A DNA stretch of 6,697 nt from an uncultured Chitinophagaceae bacterium (GTDB lineage: Bacteria; Bacteroidota; Bacteroidia; Chitinophagales; Chitinophagaceae). Both the position numbers and the translations under genes were made by a program. The notes below the pieces were generated by a model. It was not told where the DNA came from and made no database searches. It saw only the letters and a list, made by a program, of their open reading frames with translations. Location of the stretch: contig CAMPGG010000194.1 of NCBI GenBank assembly GCA_946885335.1, forward strand, positions 1 to 6,697. Reading direction: 5' to 3'. How positions within the stretch are numbered: the first letter of the stretch is position 1; every line of letters begins with the position of its first letter. Of this stretch, positions 5,921 to 6,697 are shown in pieces.

Positions 5921-6568
5921 TTATGCGTATTTAATAATGATAGATTCTATAACATTACCGGCATCTTCACATTTATCTGTTACGATCTCCATTACCTGGT
6001 AAATTTCTCTTTTTTTGATCACTTCTTTTGCATCGGGTTCAGTTGCAAAAAGATTTTCAATGCTCATATCAAAAACATCATCGGCCTGGTTTTCCATACT
6101 GTTTATTTTAACCAGCGATTCTGTTATCAATCGCATATCTTTCATATTCCGTAATTCGCCTACCGCATTCCGAACCTGGGCGCAAATATTTTCAATGATC
6201 TCCGCCAGTTTTTGAATACCGCTGTCATTAGGATTTACCCGGTAAAAATTAATTTTTTTGGCTGATGCGTAGATATAATCTGCAATATCATCCAATGAAC
6301 TGGCCAGGTAATGAATGTCCTCCCGGTCAAATGGAGTAATAAAATTTCTGCCCAATTCAGTAAATATGCGGTGTGTAAGCTCATCATTGGTATGTTCAAG
6401 GTCTTCTAGTTGAGAAATAGTGGCAGCCCTTTTGTCAAAATCATTTTCAAAAACCATAGCTTTTAGTTTCTTACTCATGAGAGATACATTATCCGCTACC
6501 TGTTCAAACAGGTCATAAAAGATCCTGTCTTTAGGAAGAAATATTTTTAGGATGGAGTTCAGTGCCAT
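5921..6568 (-). CDS. DUF47 / PhoU-like phosphate transport accessory protein
   Basis: A 215-residue, almost wholly alpha-helical cytoplasmic protein without signal peptide or membrane segment. Length, helical pattern and the start (ILKIFLPKDRIFYDLFEQVADNV) fit the DUF47 family, distant relatives of PhoU that are encoded beside PiT transporters and thought to modulate them. PhoU-type acidic E/DxxxD metal-binding motifs are visible: E58-HTN-D62, the cluster D93-D94-IA-D97, E159-NQA-D163 and D198/E201/D202 near the C-terminus. It is first in the operon, 61 nt ahead of pit. The ATG at 6568 is well supported: an AAGG lies 4 nt upstream, a weak Shine-Dalgarno-like element, and the N-terminus aligns with the family's usual start as I recall it. 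The biochemical role (regulator versus transport subunit) is not settled by sequence. Confidence 0.9.
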   Translation of the reverse strand: MALNSILKIFLPKDRIFYDLFEQVADNVSLMSKKLKAMVFENDFDKRAATISQLEDLEHTNDELTHRIFTELGRNFITPFDREDIHYLASSLDDIADYIYASAKKINFYRVNPNDSGIQKLAEIIENICAQVRNAVGELRNMKDMRLITESLVKINSMENQADDVFDMSIENLFATEPDAKEVIKKREIYQVMEIVTDKCEDAGNVIESIIIKYA

Positions 6569-6590
6569 TTAGCCTTTTTTAAAATGTGTG

Positions 6591-6598
6591 CGAAGGTA
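6591..6598 (-). promoter_or_regulatory. Candidate -7 element of the DUF47-pit operon
   Basis: The minus strand reads TACCTTCG followed by C, one mismatch from the TAnnTTTG consensus (C for the third T). It sits 22 nt before the DUF47 ATG, giving a short leader of about 18-20 nt. No clear -33 TTTG is seen at the usual distance, which would fit a promoter that needs an activator. Confidence 0.4.
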
Positions 6599-6634
6599 TT
6601 TTATATTAACCTGGATATGAATGATGCTTATTAA

Positions 6635-6652
6635 TTAATATAAAATTAATAT
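6635..6652 (+). promoter_or_regulatory. Tandem 7-bp repeats resembling a Pho box
   Basis: TTAATAT (6635-6641), AAAA, TTAATAT (6646-6652): two exact 7-bp direct repeats with an 11-bp period, roughly 55-60 bp upstream of the predicted DUF47-pit transcript start. PhoB/PhoP response regulators bind 7-bp or 6-bp direct repeats with this period, and TTAATA fits the TT[ATC]A[CT]A half-site known for Bacillus PhoP. The surrounding DNA is very AT-rich, so chance is a serious alternative. The rest of 6569-6697 holds no coding sequence that I can see. Confidence 0.3.
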
Positions 6653-6697
6653 TGCAATTTTAGAATTGGGTTGAAATAGGGCAAAAAAATAAACTGA

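Overview
The window looks like an ordinary chromosomal stretch from a member of the Bacteroidota, most likely Chitinophagaceae or a close relative. This is inferred from the AT-rich spacers, starts without a Shine-Dalgarno sequence, a perfect Bacteroidota-type -7 element (TAnnTTTG) before one gene, and protein families typical of the phylum: an ECF sigma factor next to a small Spy/CpxP-like 'sensor' protein, a split transketolase, and a DUF47-PiT phosphate pair. I see no mobile element, CRISPR array, tRNA or rRNA.

Layout. At the left edge is the 3' part of a plus-strand metallo-beta-lactamase-fold hydrolase (1-543). Everything else is on the minus strand and is read right to left. The right-hand module is a DUF47/PhoU-like protein (5921-6568) followed by a PiT-family phosphate transporter (4648-5859). 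Next come galE (3540-4595) and a transketolase C-terminal subunit with its own promoter and terminator (2474-3436). Last is a three-gene envelope-stress type operon: ECF sigma factor (1786-2337), single-pass membrane protein that is probably its anti-sigma factor (1012-1749), and a small secreted helical protein (616-1002). That operon ends at a hairpin whose T-tract overlaps the stop codon of the convergent hydrolase gene.

How the genes work together. DUF47 and PiT form a phosphate uptake unit. GalE supplies UDP-galactose for surface glycans. The transketolase half needs an N-terminal partner that is not encoded in the window. The sigma/anti-sigma/periplasmic trio has the architecture of a signal relay from periplasm to transcription.

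Most worth a second look: (i) the putative anti-sigma factor, which has no Cys and no zinc anti-sigma motif but carries three copies of a Y-x-V-x3-Y-F-[E/D] motif on the cytoplasmic side; (ii) a perfect 13-bp inverted repeat filling the DUF47-pit spacer and ending 5 nt before the pit start; (iii) 7-bp direct repeats at 11-bp period, resembling a Pho box, upstream of the phosphate operon. I do not find a clearly new defence or mobile system here.
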